Source: Hyphomicrobiales bacterium
Lineage (GTDB): Bacteria > Pseudomonadota > Alphaproteobacteria > Rhizobiales > Rhizobiaceae
Reading direction: 5' to 3'
Assembly (NCBI GenBank): GCA_900471605.1
Contig: UCEY01000023.1
Coordinates: 1 to 49,647 of the forward strand
DNA length: 49,647 nt
The translations under genes were made by a program, and so were the position numbers. The notes below the pieces were generated by a model that was given only the letters and a program-made list of their open reading frames with translations, ran no database searches and was not told the origin of the DNA. This document shows positions 1 to 9,169 of the stretch, piece after piece. Position 1 is the stretch's first letter; every line of letters begins with the position of its first letter.

Positions 1-3
1 TAA

Positions 4-28
4 GCCCCTCCCCCTTGTGGGGAGGGGT
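4..28. repeat. Short GC-rich palindromic repeat, copy 1
   Basis: A perfect 9-bp inverted repeat (CCCCTCCCC at 5-13, GGGGAGGGG at 19-27, loop CTTGT). The same 25 bases recur exactly at 19693-19717, inside the ligD/ku2 intergenic element, so this is a dispersed intergenic repeat. It lies just downstream of livF and could act as a transcription end signal, but there is no T-tract. Confidence 0.7.
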
Positions 29-65
29 TGGGGAGGGGTCTGGCTTTTCAAGATCGCGTCCATCC

Positions 66-766
<701 letters not shown>

Positions 767-767
<1 letters not shown>

Positions 768-1549
768 CAAGCCTCCTCCGTGCCCATATAGGCCGTGCGG
801 ACGCGCGGATCCTGGCTGACCTCGGCATAATCGCCCTCGGCAAGGATCTCGCCGCGCTGCAGGACCGTCACGTGGTGGCAGATGTCGGCGACGACCGAAA
901 GATTGTGCTCGACCATCAGCACCGCCCGGGTCTTCGCCACCTCGCGGATGATGTTGGAAACGGTGCCGATATCCTCCTGCCCCATGCCGGCCATCGGCTC
1001 GTCGAGCAGCAGAACCTTGGGATCGAGCGCCAACGTCGTGGCGATCTCCAGCACGCGCTTGCGGCCATAGGAGAGATCGGCGGCGAGCGCATTGCGTTCG
1101 CGCTTCAGGCCAACCGATTCGATCAGCTCGTCGGCGCGGGCATTCAGCCGGTCGAGCGAGGACACCGGCAGCCAGAACTGCGTCGACAGACCGCTCGGCC
1201 GCTGCAGCGCGACGCGCACGTTGTCGAGCACCGTCAGATGCGGGAAGACCGCCGAAATCTGGAAGGACCGGACGAGCCCCATCCGCGCGACCCTGTCCGG
1301 CGGCGTCTTGGTGATGTCCGTGCCCAGAAGCGTGATCGAACCCGCCGTCGGCTGCAGGAACTTTGTCAGCAGGTTGAAGACGGTCGTCTTGCCGGCCCCG
1401 TTCGGGCCGATCAGCGCGTGGACGCGCGCGTGGCGAACGTCGAGATCCACATTCTTCACCGCCATGAAGGCGCCGAAGCTTTTCGAGAGGCCGCGGGCGG
1501 ACAATACCACCCGCGGCTCTTCCTGTTTTGCTGTGGCAGTGAACGCCAT
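767..1549 (-). CDS. livG: Branched-chain amino acid-type ABC transporter ATP-binding protein (LivG-like)
   Basis: Second ATPase of the HAAT importer and the partner of LivF. It has Walker A GPNGAGKTT at about residues 48-56, a variant signature LSYGRKR typical of LivG, and Walker B LLLDEP followed by MAGMG. At 260 aa it is normal length and ends with the usual C-terminal LivG extension (HNLSVV and after). Its ATG shares one base with the stop codon of the binding-protein gene (TAATG), and its own stop overlaps livF, so all three genes should be translationally coupled. Family is certain; the exact substrate is not. Confidence 0.9.
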
Positions 1550-2763
1550 TACTTCACCAGATCGCAGCCGCTCTTGGCGGGATCCATGTAGGCGTCCTTG
1601 CCGGGAATGGTGGCGAGCACGTTGAAATAATCCCAGGGCTCCTTGCTTTCGGCCGGCTTCTTGACCTGCAGCAGGTACATGTCGTGGATCATCCGGCCGT
1701 TCTTGGCGACCGTGCCGCCGCGCGCGAAGAAATCGTCGACCGGCATTTCGTGCAGCGCCTTGGAAACGGCGTCCGCATCGTCCGTGCCGGCCTTCTGGAC
1801 CGCCTTCAGATATTGCGTGACCGCCGAATAGGTGCCGCTGTGGATCATGTTCGGCATCTTCTTGGTGCGGGCGAAGAACTTTTTCGCGAACTCGCGGCTC
1901 TTGTCGTCGAGGTTCCAGTAATAACCCTCGGTCAGGGTCAGACCCTGCGCCGCCTGCAGGCCGAGGCCGTGCACTTCGGCAAGCGTGAAGAGCAGCGCCG
2001 CCAGCCGCTGACCGCCGGCGGTGATGCCGAATTCCGCCGCCTGCTTGATGGCGTTGGACGTGTCGAGGCCGGCATTGGCGAGGCCGATCACCTTGGCGCC
2101 GGAAGACTGGGCCTGCAGCAGGAAGGACGAGAAGTCGGTGGTCGCCAGCGGATGGCGGACCGCGCCGACGATCTTGCCGCCCGAGGACTTCACGAAATCG
2201 CCGGTCTGCTGCTCGAGCGAATAACCGAAAGCATAGTCGGCGGTGAGGAAGAACCAGCTGTCGCCGCCCTGCTTGACGAGCGCGCCGCCGGTGCCGACCG
2301 CGAGCGCATGGGTGTCATAGGCCCAGTGGAAGCCGTAGGGGCTGCAGGCCTTGCCGGTCAGATCGGTGGTCGCCGCACCGGTGACGATGTCGATCTTCTT
2401 CTTTTCCTTGCCGATCGCCTGCACCGCGAGCGCCACCGACGAGGTCGTCAGTTCCATGATCGCGTCGACCTGCTGGGTATCGTACCACTGGCGGGCGATG
2501 TTGGAGGCGATGTCCGGCTTGTTCTGGTGGTCGGCATCGACGATCTCGATCGGCTGCCCCAGAACCTTGCCGCCGAAATCCTCGACCGCCATCTTGGCCG
2601 CCTCGACCGACGACTTGCCGCCGAAATCGGCATAGACGCCCGACTGGTCATTCAGGATGCCGATTTTCACCTTGTTGTCGGATGCACCTCCCGGCGCGCT
2701 CTGCGCGAATGCCGCGCTGCTCGCGAGAAGGACGGCCAAGGATGCCAGAATTGTCTTGTGCAT
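1549..2763 (-). CDS. ABC transporter periplasmic substrate-binding protein, type 1 fold (Peripla_BP_6)
   Basis: Predicted periplasmic receptor of the HAAT transporter. It begins with a Sec signal peptide (MHKTILASLAVLL..., cleavage near AFAQ), followed by KIGILNDQSGVYADFGG and a long LivJ/AmiC-like domain. At 404 aa it is slightly longer than LivJ/LivK. It is first in the operon with livG and livF and is divergent from a LysR regulator across about 180 bp, the usual layout for substrate-inducible uptake. Many relatives bind aromatic or amide compounds rather than leucine, so I leave the ligand open. Confidence 0.88.
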   Translation of the reverse strand: MHKTILASLAVLLASSAAFAQSAPGGASDNKVKIGILNDQSGVYADFGGKSSVEAAKMAVEDFGGKVLGQPIEIVDADHQNKPDIASNIARQWYDTQQVDAIMELTTSSVALAVQAIGKEKKKIDIVTGAATTDLTGKACSPYGFHWAYDTHALAVGTGGALVKQGGDSWFFLTADYAFGYSLEQQTGDFVKSSGGKIVGAVRHPLATTDFSSFLLQAQSSGAKVIGLANAGLDTSNAIKQAAEFGITAGGQRLAALLFTLAEVHGLGLQAAQGLTLTEGYYWNLDDKSREFAKKFFARTKKMPNMIHSGTYSAVTQYLKAVQKAGTDDADAVSKALHEMPVDDFFARGGTVAKNGRMIHDMYLLQVKKPAESKEPWDYFNVLATIPGKDAYMDPAKSGCDLVK

Positions 2764-2944
2764 GATTTCTCCTCCCAGAGAATGTGCCCAGAAAATTTGA
2801 AAGGTCTGTTCAAAATTGGTGAGCCGCTCTCCTCAAAGCGGCAGCTCCGGATTGCATGGTTCAGGAAAACCGCCGTTGACGCAAGCAGGCCGCTGTAATT
2901 AATTGCAAACAGCATCTGTGCATTTTTGAACAGACGGGAACACA

Positions 2945-3931
2945 TTGAGCAACAACCAGAACTTCACCTGGGACGACCTGCAGTATTTCCTGGCTGTGGC
3001 CCGCAGCGGACAATTGTCCACCGCCGCCCGCCAGTTGCGCACCAGCCACGCGACCGTCTCCCGGCGCATCGACCGGCTGGAATTCGCGCTCAAGGTCAAG
3101 CTTTTCGAGCGCAATCCACGCGGTTACGTCCTCACCGGCATGGGCCAGCGCTTCATCGAGACGGCGGAGCGGATCGAGGTCGAGGCGGACCGGCTGCAGG
3201 CGGATGTCGCCTCGGGCACCACCGCTCAGCGCGGCGTGGTGCGGCTGAGCACCCCGGAAGGGTTCGCGAACTTCTTCTTCGCCGACAAGATCCGCAGCTT
3301 CTGCGACAGCCATCCCAACATCTCGCTGGAGCTGGTGACGATCCAGCAGATCATGTCCCTGTCGCGCAAGGAGGCGGATATCGCCGTGTCGCTCGATCCG
3401 CCCAAGGACGGGCCCTATCTCACGGAGAAACTGACCGACTACAGTCTCAACGTCTACGGCACGAAGTCATACCTGGCGAAGGCAGGCCCGATCCGCAATC
3501 GGCAGGATCTGCTGTCGCACCCGTTCATCGGTTATATCGAGGACATGATTTTCGCGCCCGGGCTCGATTATCTCGGCGACGTTCATCCGGGCATCCGCGC
3601 GCGCTTCCAGAGCTCCAGCATCTTCGCGCAATTGACCGCGACGCTGGATGGGCTCGGCCTCTGTGTGCTGCCGCATTTCATCACCCGCAAGCAGCCCGAT
3701 CTCGAAATCGTGCTGCCCGACGAGGTGGAACTCAGACGCAGCTACTGGCTGGTTTGCCATAGGGACCTGAGCCAGATCCCCCGTGTCAGAATGGTGAGGG
3801 ACTACATCTTCCAGTCCGTCGGGGCCAATCAGGACGCCTTCCTCAAGAGTTACCAGGCTCCCGAGGAAGGCGCTCGCCGTCACTCCGCCGCCATCGGCAG
3901 GTCGTCACGGCTGTCGAAAAGGTCGCCCTGA
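2945..3931 (+). CDS. LysR-family transcriptional regulator
   Basis: DNA-binding regulator, probably of the divergent ABC uptake operon. An N-terminal winged helix-turn-helix (WDDLQYFLAVARSGQLS..., residues 9-70) is followed by a periplasmic-binding-like effector domain to about residue 300. The start is TTG at 2945, as no ATG or GTG gives the complete helix-turn-helix in frame; the MSNNQNFTWDDL start is typical of the family. The last 52 bases overlap the 3' end of the convergent RND pump gene, so the C-terminal tail (rich in R and S) reads through antisense coding sequence. The inducer is unknown. Confidence 0.88.
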   Translation: MSNNQNFTWDDLQYFLAVARSGQLSTAARQLRTSHATVSRRIDRLEFALKVKLFERNPRGYVLTGMGQRFIETAERIEVEADRLQADVASGTTAQRGVVRLSTPEGFANFFFADKIRSFCDSHPNISLELVTIQQIMSLSRKEADIAVSLDPPKDGPYLTEKLTDYSLNVYGTKSYLAKAGPIRNRQDLLSHPFIGYIEDMIFAPGLDYLGDVHPGIRARFQSSSIFAQLTATLDGLGLCVLPHFITRKQPDLEIVLPDEVELRRSYWLVCHRDLSQIPRVRMVRDYIFQSVGANQDAFLKSYQAPEEGARRHSAAIGRSSRLSKRSP

Positions 3932-6900
3932 TTGGCGGGCGTCCGGTCGTCCTTGTCGTTCTTCTTCTTGGGCTCGCGGCCGAAGAACAGGGCATAGGCA
4001 GCCGGCAGGACGAGAACGGTCAGTACCGTCGCGACCAGGATGCCGCCCATCATCGCATAGGCCATCGGACCCCAGAACACGCCGCGCGAGATCGGGATCA
4101 GCGCCAGCACGGCGGTCAGCGCCGTCAGCATGATCGGCCGGAAACGACGCACGGCGGCACCGACGATCGCCTCCATCCGTTCCATGCCCGCCGCGATATC
4201 CTGGTCGATCTGGTCGACAAGGATGATCGAGTTGCGCATGATGATGCCGAGCAGTGCGATGACGCCGAGGATCGCCACGAAGCCGAACGGCGCGCCGGTC
4301 AGAAGCAGCGCCATGGCGGCGCCGATGATGCCGAGCGGACCGGTGGCCAGCACCAGCATCGCCTTGCCGAAATGCTGCAGCTGAACCATCAGCAGCACGA
4401 GGATGACCAGGAGCATGATCGGTGCCTTGGCGGCGATCGAGTTCTGGCTTTCCGCCGCGTCCTCCGCACCGCCCTGGATCTCGACCTTGTAGCCGGCCGG
4501 CAGGTTTGCGCGCAGGTCCGCCATGCTGTTGTAGAGGTTGAGCGACACCTGGGTCGGTTCGACGCCATCCGGCAGCGTTGCCTTGACGGTGATCGTCGGC
4601 AGGCGGTCGCGGCGCCATTCGATGCCCTGTTCGAGAACCGGCACGACCTTGGCAACCTGCGAGACCGGCACGAAGCCGCCGAAATCCGTCGGCACATAGA
4701 CCGACTGGACCGCCGAAAGCAGGGTGCGGGTGGCATCCGGTTCGCGGACGACGATCGAGACGGTTTCTTCGCCGTCGCGGAAGTCGCTGATCGGAGCACC
4801 GGCGGTCGCGGCCTGCAGCATCTGGCGGATACGCTGCGAGGTGACGCCCAGCGCCCGGGCGCGGTCCTGGTCGATGACCAGCTTCATGCCGGTGACCGGT
4901 TCCATCCAGTCGTCATGGATCGCGCCGAACAGCGGCTGCTGCTGGTAGCGTTCCTTGACCTGGTCGGCGATGCGGCGCACTTCCGAAGCGTCCGGGCCGG
5001 TGACGCGGATCTGGACCGGCCAGCCGACCGGCGGACCGAGGAACAGGCGATCGACCTTGCCGCGCACGGTCGGGAAATCCTTGGCCAGGATATCCCTGAG
5101 CTTGATGATCAGCCGTTCGCGGGCCTCGACATTCTTGGACATGATCAGGAGCTGCGCATAGTTCGGGTTGCGGAGCTGCTGGTCGAGCGGCAGGAAGAAG
5201 CGCGGCGCGCCCTCGCCGATATAGGTGGCCACGAAGGTCTTGTCCTGATCGGGCAGGATCTTTTCCTCGAGAGCCTTCGCCTGGCGTTCGACTTCCTCGA
5301 TCGCCGTGCCTTCCGGCAGCCACAGGTCGACCAGGATTTCCGGCCGCGACGACTGCGGGAAGAAGCTCTGCGGGATGAACTGGAACGACCACAGGCTGCC
5401 GAAGAAGGCACCGAAGGTCAGGACGAGCACGATCGCCTTGTGCCGCACCGACCAGGCGACGGCATGCCTGACGCCCCGGTACATGCGCGTGTCATAGGCA
5501 TCGTGATGGGTGCCTGCGTGCGCCCGCTGCTTGAGGATCATGTGGCCGAGCCAGGGGGTGAAATAGACGGCCACGAACCAGGACGTGACGAGCGCGATGC
5601 CCACCACGTAGAACAGCGAGCGCACGTATTCGCCGGCGGTGGAATCGGCGAACCCGACCGGAATGAAGCCGGCGGTGGTGATCAGCGTGCCGGTCAGCAT
5701 CGGGAAGGCGGTGGACGAGTAGGCGAAGCTCGCGGCATCGAGGCGCGCGAGCCCCTCCTCCAGCTTGCGTTCCATCATCTCGACGACGATCATCGCGTCG
5801 TCGACGAGCAGGCCGAGCGCAATGATCAGCGCGCCGAGCGAGATGCGCTGCAGCTCGATGCCCATGTAGAACATGATCGCGAACGTCGCAGCCAGCACCA
5901 GCGGGATGGTGATGGCGATGACGATGCCCGAACGCCAACCGATCGAGATCAGCGAGACGATGAGGACGATGACCAGCGCTTCCAAAAGTGCCTGGGTGAA
6001 CTCGCCGACCGCTTCGGTGACGACTTCCGGCTGGTTGGAGACCTGCTCGACGGACACGCCGACCGGCAGCGTCTCTTCGAACCGCTTGTAGGTGGCTTCG
6101 ACCTCATGGCCGACATCGGTGACCTTGAAGCCTGGCGCCATGACGACGCCAACCTGGACGCTGTCGTGGCCATTGAAGCGGAACTTCCGCTGATAGGGGT
6201 TTTCGAGGCCGGCGGTGACGGTGGCGATATCGCCGAGCCGGATCACCTGGTTGCCGGCCTTGAGGCGGAGTTCGCGGATGTCTTCAGGGGTCGTGACGCC
6301 GCCTTCGACCGAGATGCGCACCGAGCGATCGGCGGTCTGGACGCTGCCGGCGGGATCGATATTGTTCTGGCCGGACAAGGCATCGCGGATGCTGAGGGCG
6401 GTGAGGCCCCGTTCCGCGAGCGCCTTCGACGAGACGTCGATGAAGATCTTCTGCGGCTGGTCGCCGAGGATGACCGCCTTTTCGACGCCGGGCGTGGCGA
6501 GCAGCATGTCGCGGGCCTGGATCGCGAACTGCTTGAGCTCCGGATAGCTGTAGCCTTCGCCGCTGATCGAGTTGAGCGTGATGTAGGTATCGCCGAACTC
6601 GTCGTTGAAATAGGGACCGAGCAGGCCGGCCGGCAGATCCTGATTGATATCGCCGATCTTCTTACGGACCTGGTAGAAGGCGTCCTTGACCTGGGCGGTA
6701 TTGGTATCGCCCTTGATCTGCACCGTGGTGATCGCCACACCGGCGCGGGTATAGGACTTGACCCAGTCGAGATGCGGGGTTTCCTGCAGCTTGCGCTCGA
6801 TCTTGTTGACCACCTGGTCCTGCATCTCCTCGATGGAGGCGCCGGGCCAGACGGTCTGCACGACCATGACGCGGAAGGTGAAGTCCGGATCTTCCTTCTG

Positions 6901-7041
6901 GCCCATGTTCATGACGCCGAGCGCGCCCATGACGATGATGAGGCCGAACAGGAAGCGGGCGATGCTCGGATGGGCGATCGCCCAGCGGGACAGGTTGAAC
7001 CGGGCCTTTTCCGGGGGATTGGCCTGATGAGAGGAGCTCAT
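3880..7041 (-). CDS. RND-family efflux transporter permease
   Basis: Inner-membrane proton-driven pump of the resistance-nodulation-division family; with its membrane-fusion partner and an outer-membrane channel encoded elsewhere it exports toxic compounds. At 1053 aa it is full length: N-terminal TM1 (FLFGLIIVMGALGV), a large periplasmic loop, TM2-6 containing LGLLVDDAMIVVE with the paired Asp of the proton relay at about residues 413-415, a second periplasmic loop and a C-terminal TM bundle. The stretch KEDPDFTFRVM just after TM1 is typical of the MdtB/AcrB-like subgroup common in rhizobia. It lies 26 bp downstream of the MFP gene and is last in a TetR-MFP-RND operon. Substrates cannot be read from the sequence. 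Confidence 0.92.
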   Translation of the reverse strand: MSSSHQANPPEKARFNLSRWAIAHPSIARFLFGLIIVMGALGVMNMGQKEDPDFTFRVMVVQTVWPGASIEEMQDQVVNKIERKLQETPHLDWVKSYTRAGVAITTVQIKGDTNTAQVKDAFYQVRKKIGDINQDLPAGLLGPYFNDEFGDTYITLNSISGEGYSYPELKQFAIQARDMLLATPGVEKAVILGDQPQKIFIDVSSKALAERGLTALSIRDALSGQNNIDPAGSVQTADRSVRISVEGGVTTPEDIRELRLKAGNQVIRLGDIATVTAGLENPYQRKFRFNGHDSVQVGVVMAPGFKVTDVGHEVEATYKRFEETLPVGVSVEQVSNQPEVVTEAVGEFTQALLEALVIVLIVSLISIGWRSGIVIAITIPLVLAATFAIMFYMGIELQRISLGALIIALGLLVDDAMIVVEMMERKLEEGLARLDAASFAYSSTAFPMLTGTLITTAGFIPVGFADSTAGEYVRSLFYVVGIALVTSWFVAVYFTPWLGHMILKQRAHAGTHHDAYDTRMYRGVRHAVAWSVRHKAIVLVLTFGAFFGSLWSFQFIPQSFFPQSSRPEILVDLWLPEGTAIEEVERQAKALEEKILPDQDKTFVATYIGEGAPRFFLPLDQQLRNPNYAQLLIMSKNVEARERLIIKLRDILAKDFPTVRGKVDRLFLGPPVGWPVQIRVTGPDASEVRRIADQVKERYQQQPLFGAIHDDWMEPVTGMKLVIDQDRARALGVTSQRIRQMLQAATAGAPISDFRDGEETVSIVVREPDATRTLLSAVQSVYVPTDFGGFVPVSQVAKVVPVLEQGIEWRRDRLPTITVKATLPDGVEPTQVSLNLYNSMADLRANLPAGYKVEIQGGAEDAAESQNSIAAKAPIMLLVILVLLMVQLQHFGKAMLVLATGPLGIIGAAMALLLTGAPFGFVAILGVIALLGIIMRNSIILVDQIDQDIAAGMERMEAIVGAAVRRFRPIMLTALTAVLALIPISRGVFWGPMAYAMMGGILVATVLTVLVLPAAYALFFGREPKKKNDKDDRTPANQGDLFDSRDDLPMAAE

Positions 7042-7067
7042 GGTCTTGGGTCCTTTGAAGCCGGCGA

Positions 7068-8225
7068 TCAGGGCGCGAGCGATGCGGTGGTAAGGCCGCT
7101 GACGCTGCCGAAGCGCGAGGCGACGGTTTCCGGCAGCTTGACCTTCATATCTTCCTTCATGAACTGCGTGCCGGCCGAGACGACGAGATCGCCCTTGGCA
7201 AGCCCTTCGGCGACGCGAACGCCGTCATCAGAGAAATCGGCGACCTTGACGGCGCGCGAATTGACGGTGCCCTTGCTGCGGTCGACGATCCAGACGACCG
7301 ACTGGCCGTCCTTCTTGGAAAGTGCCGCAAGCGGAATGGCGTAAGTGGCGACGGAATTGCTTTCGGCCGCCTCGATCGTCGCGGTCATGCCGAGCAGGAC
7401 ACGGCCGTCCTCGGGCAGGCTGACGCGGACCGCAAAGGTGCGCGACTGCGCATCGGCGCTGCCGGCAACTTCGCGAACCTTGCCGTCGAGCGCCAGACCG
7501 GTAGCGGACCAGAAGCTGGCCTTCACCGTCTTGCCCGGTGCGAACTGGGCGACATCCATTTCGGGAACGGCGATCTGCACTTCCTTGCTGCCCTCGACGG
7601 CAACCGAGAGAACCGGCGTGCCGGACGCGACCACCTGGCCGATGTCGGCGCTGACGGCGGTGACGATGCCATTCTGGTCGGACTTCAGTTCGGTATAGGC
7701 GACCTGGTTGCGGGCCTGATCGAGCGCCGACTGGGCCGATTCCTTCTGCGAAACGGCCTGGTCATTGGCGAGTTGCGCCTGTTCGAGCTGCGACTGGGAG
7801 GAAATGCTCTTCTCGACAAGCGTCTCGGCGCGGCGGCGGGCAAGCCCTGAGATTTCCACCTGCTTCTGGGCGGATGCGAGATCGGCCTCGGCGCGGCGCA
7901 CGGCGAGCTGGTAATCGACGGAGTCGAGCCTTGCCAGCACGTCGCCGGGGCGGACCCGCTGGCCGACATCGACGAGCCGTTCGGTGATCTTGCCGGCGAC
8001 GCGGAAGCCGAGGTTCATCTCGGTGCGCGCCTTGACGGAACCGGAATAGTCCATCTTGCGGCCGTGATCGGCGGCAGCGACCTCGGTCACCTTGACCGGG
8101 CGGACGATTTCCGGGGCTTCGGCTTTCTTCTCCTGCGAGCAGGCCGTCAGCGCACCGAGGGCGGTCGCGACCAAAAGGCCCTTGAAGAGAAACGAGACAT
8201 CACGTCTGGTGTTTACGAAAAACAT
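7068..8225 (-). CDS. RND efflux periplasmic adaptor (membrane fusion protein), lipoprotein
   Basis: Adaptor (HlyD/AcrA family) joining the RND pump to an outer-membrane channel. It has a signal peptide with lipobox LTAC (Cys about residue 29), so it is probably lipid-anchored. A lipoyl/barrel-sandwich hybrid follows (GKITERLVDVGQRVRPGDVLARLD), then a helical hairpin rich in Q, A and E (about 105-165), beta-barrel and membrane-proximal domains. I use the ATG at 8225, which begins MFFVNTRRDV and leaves a normal signal peptide; an upstream in-frame ATG at 8270 would add 15 residues ahead of it. It lies 26 bp before the RND gene and 70 bp after the TetR gene on the same strand. Confidence 0.9.
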   Translation of the reverse strand: MFFVNTRRDVSFLFKGLLVATALGALTACSQEKKAEAPEIVRPVKVTEVAAADHGRKMDYSGSVKARTEMNLGFRVAGKITERLVDVGQRVRPGDVLARLDSVDYQLAVRRAEADLASAQKQVEISGLARRRAETLVEKSISSQSQLEQAQLANDQAVSQKESAQSALDQARNQVAYTELKSDQNGIVTAVSADIGQVVASGTPVLSVAVEGSKEVQIAVPEMDVAQFAPGKTVKASFWSATGLALDGKVREVAGSADAQSRTFAVRVSLPEDGRVLLGMTATIEAAESNSVATYAIPLAALSKKDGQSVVWIVDRSKGTVNSRAVKVADFSDDGVRVAEGLAKGDLVVSAGTQFMKEDMKVKLPETVASRFGSVSGLTTASLAP

Positions 8226-8295
8226 GGATCCGCACTCCTGATGGCGGGTTTTCGATCGAGACGCCCCCATAAACGGTGGGAGTGGGCGCCGGTGT

Positions 8296-8937
8296 TTACT
8301 TGAGAGCCCTGAGGGCGAATTCGACGAGATCGGCCGGCGTCATGCGCCGGTCCTCGATCAGGCATTCCGCGACGATCTGCGGATGGCAGAGCGTGACGGC
8401 GGTGGCACACATGCACTCCGATGCCAGAACGGCATCCTGCTCACGAAATTCGCCGGCAACGATACCCTCGCGGATGACGTCGGCGACGATCGCCTGCAAC
8501 TGCTTGATGTGATCCTCGACAACGGACCACTGCTCTTCAATGGCAATGACCACCATCTCGTGGACCTTGTTTTCGTGCAGAAAGGTTTCCACGGTGATCC
8601 GATGCTGCTGCAGGAAATGGTCGCGCAGCCGCTCCGTCGCACTCACCGGACGGGCTGCATTGGCACGCGCTACGGCACGGCCGGCTTCCATCATCCGATG
8701 CGCGAGCGCCTTGTGGATGTCCGCCTTCGACGAGAAAAAGCGGTAGATATTGGCAGGCGACATGCCGAGATCACGAGCGATGTCGGCGACGTTGGTCTTG
8801 GTATAGCCGTAGTGCTTGAACAGCCGCTCAGCCGCATCGAGGATGCGGGTGACGTTGTCCTGTCGCGACGTTTCCAGGGTATTTTCGTTGGTATCCATAC
8901 CGCTGCTGGCTTCCATTTTACGTGTGACGATTTTCAT
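8296..8937 (-). CDS. TetR-family transcriptional regulator of the efflux operon
   Basis: Predicted repressor. The N-terminal TetR helix-turn-helix ([23 protein letters not shown]... with NIYRFF as recognition helix, about residues 32-78) is followed by an all-helical ligand domain. It is transcribed first in the same direction as the MFP and RND genes, suggesting autoregulation plus control of the pump. An inverted repeat of 10-bp arms (8927-8936 and 8956-8965) overlaps the first codons, so translation may begin instead at ATG 8916 or at MDTNENTL further in; none of the starts has a strong Shine-Dalgarno. The ligand is unknown. Confidence 0.88.
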   Translation of the reverse strand: MKIVTRKMEASSGMDTNENTLETSRQDNVTRILDAAERLFKHYGYTKTNVADIARDLGMSPANIYRFFSSKADIHKALAHRMMEAGRAVARANAARPVSATERLRDHFLQQHRITVETFLHENKVHEMVVIAIEEQWSVVEDHIKQLQAIVADVIREGIVAGEFREQDAVLASECMCATAVTLCHPQIVAECLIEDRRMTPADLVEFALRALK

Positions 8938-8965
8938 CTTTCGTCAGTCGTAAACTGAAAATCGT
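8927..8965. promoter_or_regulatory. Inverted repeat at the TetR gene start, putative operator
   Basis: Arms ACGATTTTCA (8927-8936) and TGAAAATCGT (8956-8965) are perfect inverted copies with a 19-bp spacer. A smaller palindrome TCAGT-CGTAA-ACTGA (8944-8958) sits mostly within the spacer. Position at the 5' end of a TetR-RND operon fits autorepression. Confidence 0.5.
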
Positions 8966-9169
8966 CATTAGTCAACCGGCACCCGGGTGTAGCCGTCGCC
9001 GCAAGATAAAAATTTTCCGGATGGGAACCAAAATGGGACTCAGACATTAAATCGCGTTAGACCGATGGACTTATTATGGCTGGGAACGAGTAATGAGCCT
9101 GATGCAGGGCCGCAGCTTTCCGTCGTTGCGTCGCGTTAGGCTACGAACGTCGCGGGTTGGGGATAGTTG

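Noticed and set aside
4372..7344. 990-codon open frame on the plus strand antisense to the RND pump
   Set aside because: Its translation is rich in R, D, H and G with no domain pattern. It is a by-product of GC-rich codon use in the real gene; similar antisense frames at 9074-11176, 11566-14130, 1684-2898 and 25798-27681 were rejected for the same reason.
9024..9087. Two GGAAC motifs (9024-9028 and 9083-9087) before the hybrid kinase
   Set aside because: No CGTT-like box at 16-17 nt from either, so not counted as stress promoters.
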